From Desulfotignum sp. (lineage in GTDB: Bacteria > Desulfobacterota > Desulfobacteria > Desulfobacterales > Desulfobacteraceae): a stretch of 5,971 nucleotides of DNA. Below, one piece after another: positions 5,254 through 5,971 of this stretch (its first letter is position 1; each line of letters opens with the position of its first letter). The notes below the pieces were generated by a model, which was given only the letters and a program-made list of their open reading frames with translations, was not told where the DNA came from and searched no databases. The DNA is taken from contig JAABSS010000200.1 of assembly GCA_011390235.1 (NCBI GenBank), positions 6,764 through 12,734 on the forward strand. The letters are read 5' to 3'. Both the position numbers and the translations under genes were made by a program.

Positions 5254-5971
5254 TCACCGGGTGTTTTGTACATCCACTTTTTTCATCTGGATATGTTGGC
5301 AAAAAAAGTGGCGGAACTCATCTTCCCGGTGGCTGACATAAAGGATGGTGCTCAAATTCTCTTGGGCCACCTCTGCCAGAAAATCCAGTATGGCAGAGCG
5401 GTTCAGCTCATCCAGTCCCTGGGTGGGCTCATCCAGCACCAGCAGATACGGAGTTTTGATCAGGGCCCGGGCAATCAGCACCAGGCGCTGGTCAGCATGG
5501 CCCAGGTCCCGGAAGGCTGTGGCAGCCGCCTGTATCAAGCCTACCCGTTCCAGCCACTTCATGGCCAGGTGTTTCTGGGCCGGGGTGACCTGGCTGTAAA
5601 GACCGATGGTGTCAAACAGCCCTGAAAGGATACAGGCCAGCACACTGCCGGAAACCCGGAAGTTTCTGTGCAGATCTGAACTCATGATGCCCATGTTTTG
5701 TTTCAAGTCCCAGATGGATTCTCCTGTTCCCCGCCGGACCCCGAAGATGGTTAAATCATTGGTGTAACAGGCGGGGTGATCACCGGTAATTACCTGAAGC
5801 AAGGTGGATTTGCCGCTGCCGTTGGGGCCGGTGACAAGGGTATGGTCTCCCTGGTTCACCACCAGATCCAGGTCCGTAAAAACAGGCTGTCCTCCGTATC
5901 CTGCGCAGCCTTTGTAAAGCTGGATCAGAAATGCATTGCGCCATTTTTCACGCGCCTGGTTTTGTGTTTTG
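5254..5971 (-). CDS. modF: ModF/PhrA-like ABC ATPase, C-terminal ABC domain (5' end outside window)
   Basis: The frame is open leftward from the window edge to the stop at 5256-5254 and encodes 238 residues. Upstream of the Walker A motif it reads LYKGCAGYGGQPVFTDLDL, so the GTG at 5862 is internal. Walker A is GPNGSGKST (5829-5803). RRGTGESIWDLKQNMG followed by SSDLHR, then GLFDTIGLY, are hallmarks of the second ABC domain of ModF (PhrA), a soluble two-domain ABC ATPase linked by name to molybdate transport and photorepair, with no firmly established function. Walker B LLVLDEP, the D-loop QGLD and the switch His in LYVSH are present. The signature loop is unusual: LGHADQ (5505-5488) in place of an LSxGQ-type motif. 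The C-terminus is short and ends VDVQNTR. The gene converges on the cyclase gene with one base between the stops. Family assignment is strong; the symbol is by similarity only, and the first ABC domain is not visible. Confidence 0.88.
   Translation of the reverse strand, partial: KTQNQAREKWRNAFLIQLYKGCAGYGGQPVFTDLDLVVNQGDHTLVTGPNGSGKSTLLQVITGDHPACYTNDLTIFGVRRGTGESIWDLKQNMGIMSSDLHRNFRVSGSVLACILSGLFDTIGLYSQVTPAQKHLAMKWLERVGLIQAAATAFRDLGHADQRLVLIARALIKTPYLLVLDEPTQGLDELNRSAILDFLAEVAQENLSTILYVSHREDEFRHFFCQHIQMKKVDVQNTR
5274..5311. repeat. 10-bp perfect inverted repeat at the convergent gene junction
   Basis: CCACTTTTTT (5274-5283) is the reverse complement of AAAAAAGTGG (5302-5311), with an 18-base loop. 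It lies inside the 3' coding end of the ModF-like gene and 22 bases beyond the cyclase stop. Neither strand has a T-tract after the stem, so it is not a standard intrinsic terminator. It could still form a hairpin that stabilises or ends the cyclase mRNA. Confidence 0.35.

Noticed and set aside
4566..5273. A 235-residue open frame on the minus strand opposite the diguanylate cyclase
   Set aside because: It is antisense to a well-supported GGDEF protein, has unconvincing composition and shows no recognisable domain.
5254..5862. A GTG start at 5862 for the ModF-like protein
   Set aside because: The same frame continues without a stop to the window edge and encodes conserved ABC sequence before Walker A, so the gene begins outside the window.

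Overview
The window looks like a chromosomal segment of an anaerobic deltaproteobacterium, most likely in the Desulfobacterota (Desulfobacter/Desulfotignum-like). This is an inference from three things: a receiver-fused FapA (DUF342) protein, a ModF-type ABC ATPase and a six-helix GGDEF protein sitting together, and roughly balanced G+C with an AT-rich intergenic region. There is no rRNA, tRNA, CRISPR array, transposase or phage gene. Five protein genes are visible, two of them cut by the window edges.

Layout. (1) 1-516 (+): the C-terminal third of an FAD-dependent glycerol-3-phosphate dehydrogenase (GlpD type). (2) 513-2705 (+): a 730-residue protein made of a degenerate response-regulator receiver, a helical linker and a complete FapA/DUF342 beta-helix region with a coiled coil. 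Its ATG overlaps the glpD stop (ATGA), so the two are almost certainly translated from one mRNA. (3) 2706-2960: an intergenic region with a G8 run, a candidate promoter and an A7-TA-T7 palindrome. (4) 2961-3821 (+): a 286-residue ferritin-like (bacterioferritin-like) helical protein with its own good ribosome binding site. (5) 3822-4142: an intergenic region with no gene, carrying a G7 run just upstream of the next gene. (6) 4143-5252 (+): a membrane diguanylate cyclase with an intact GGEEF site and an intact RxxD inhibitory site. (7) 5254-5971 (-): the C-terminal ABC domain of a ModF/PhrA-like ATPase, convergent with the cyclase and separated from it by one base.

How the genes fit together. 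The glpD-FapA pair is the only convincing operon. It joins central glycerol-3-phosphate oxidation to a protein of the FapA group whose receiver domain cannot be phosphorylated in the usual way. The ferritin-like gene and the diguanylate cyclase appear to be single transcription units. I do not see a clear-cut new multi-gene system. The observations most worth following are the pseudo-receiver/FapA fusion coupled to glpD, the altered ABC signature in the ModF-like protein, the non-canonical second metal motif in the ferritin-like protein, and the G-runs near the two solo genes.
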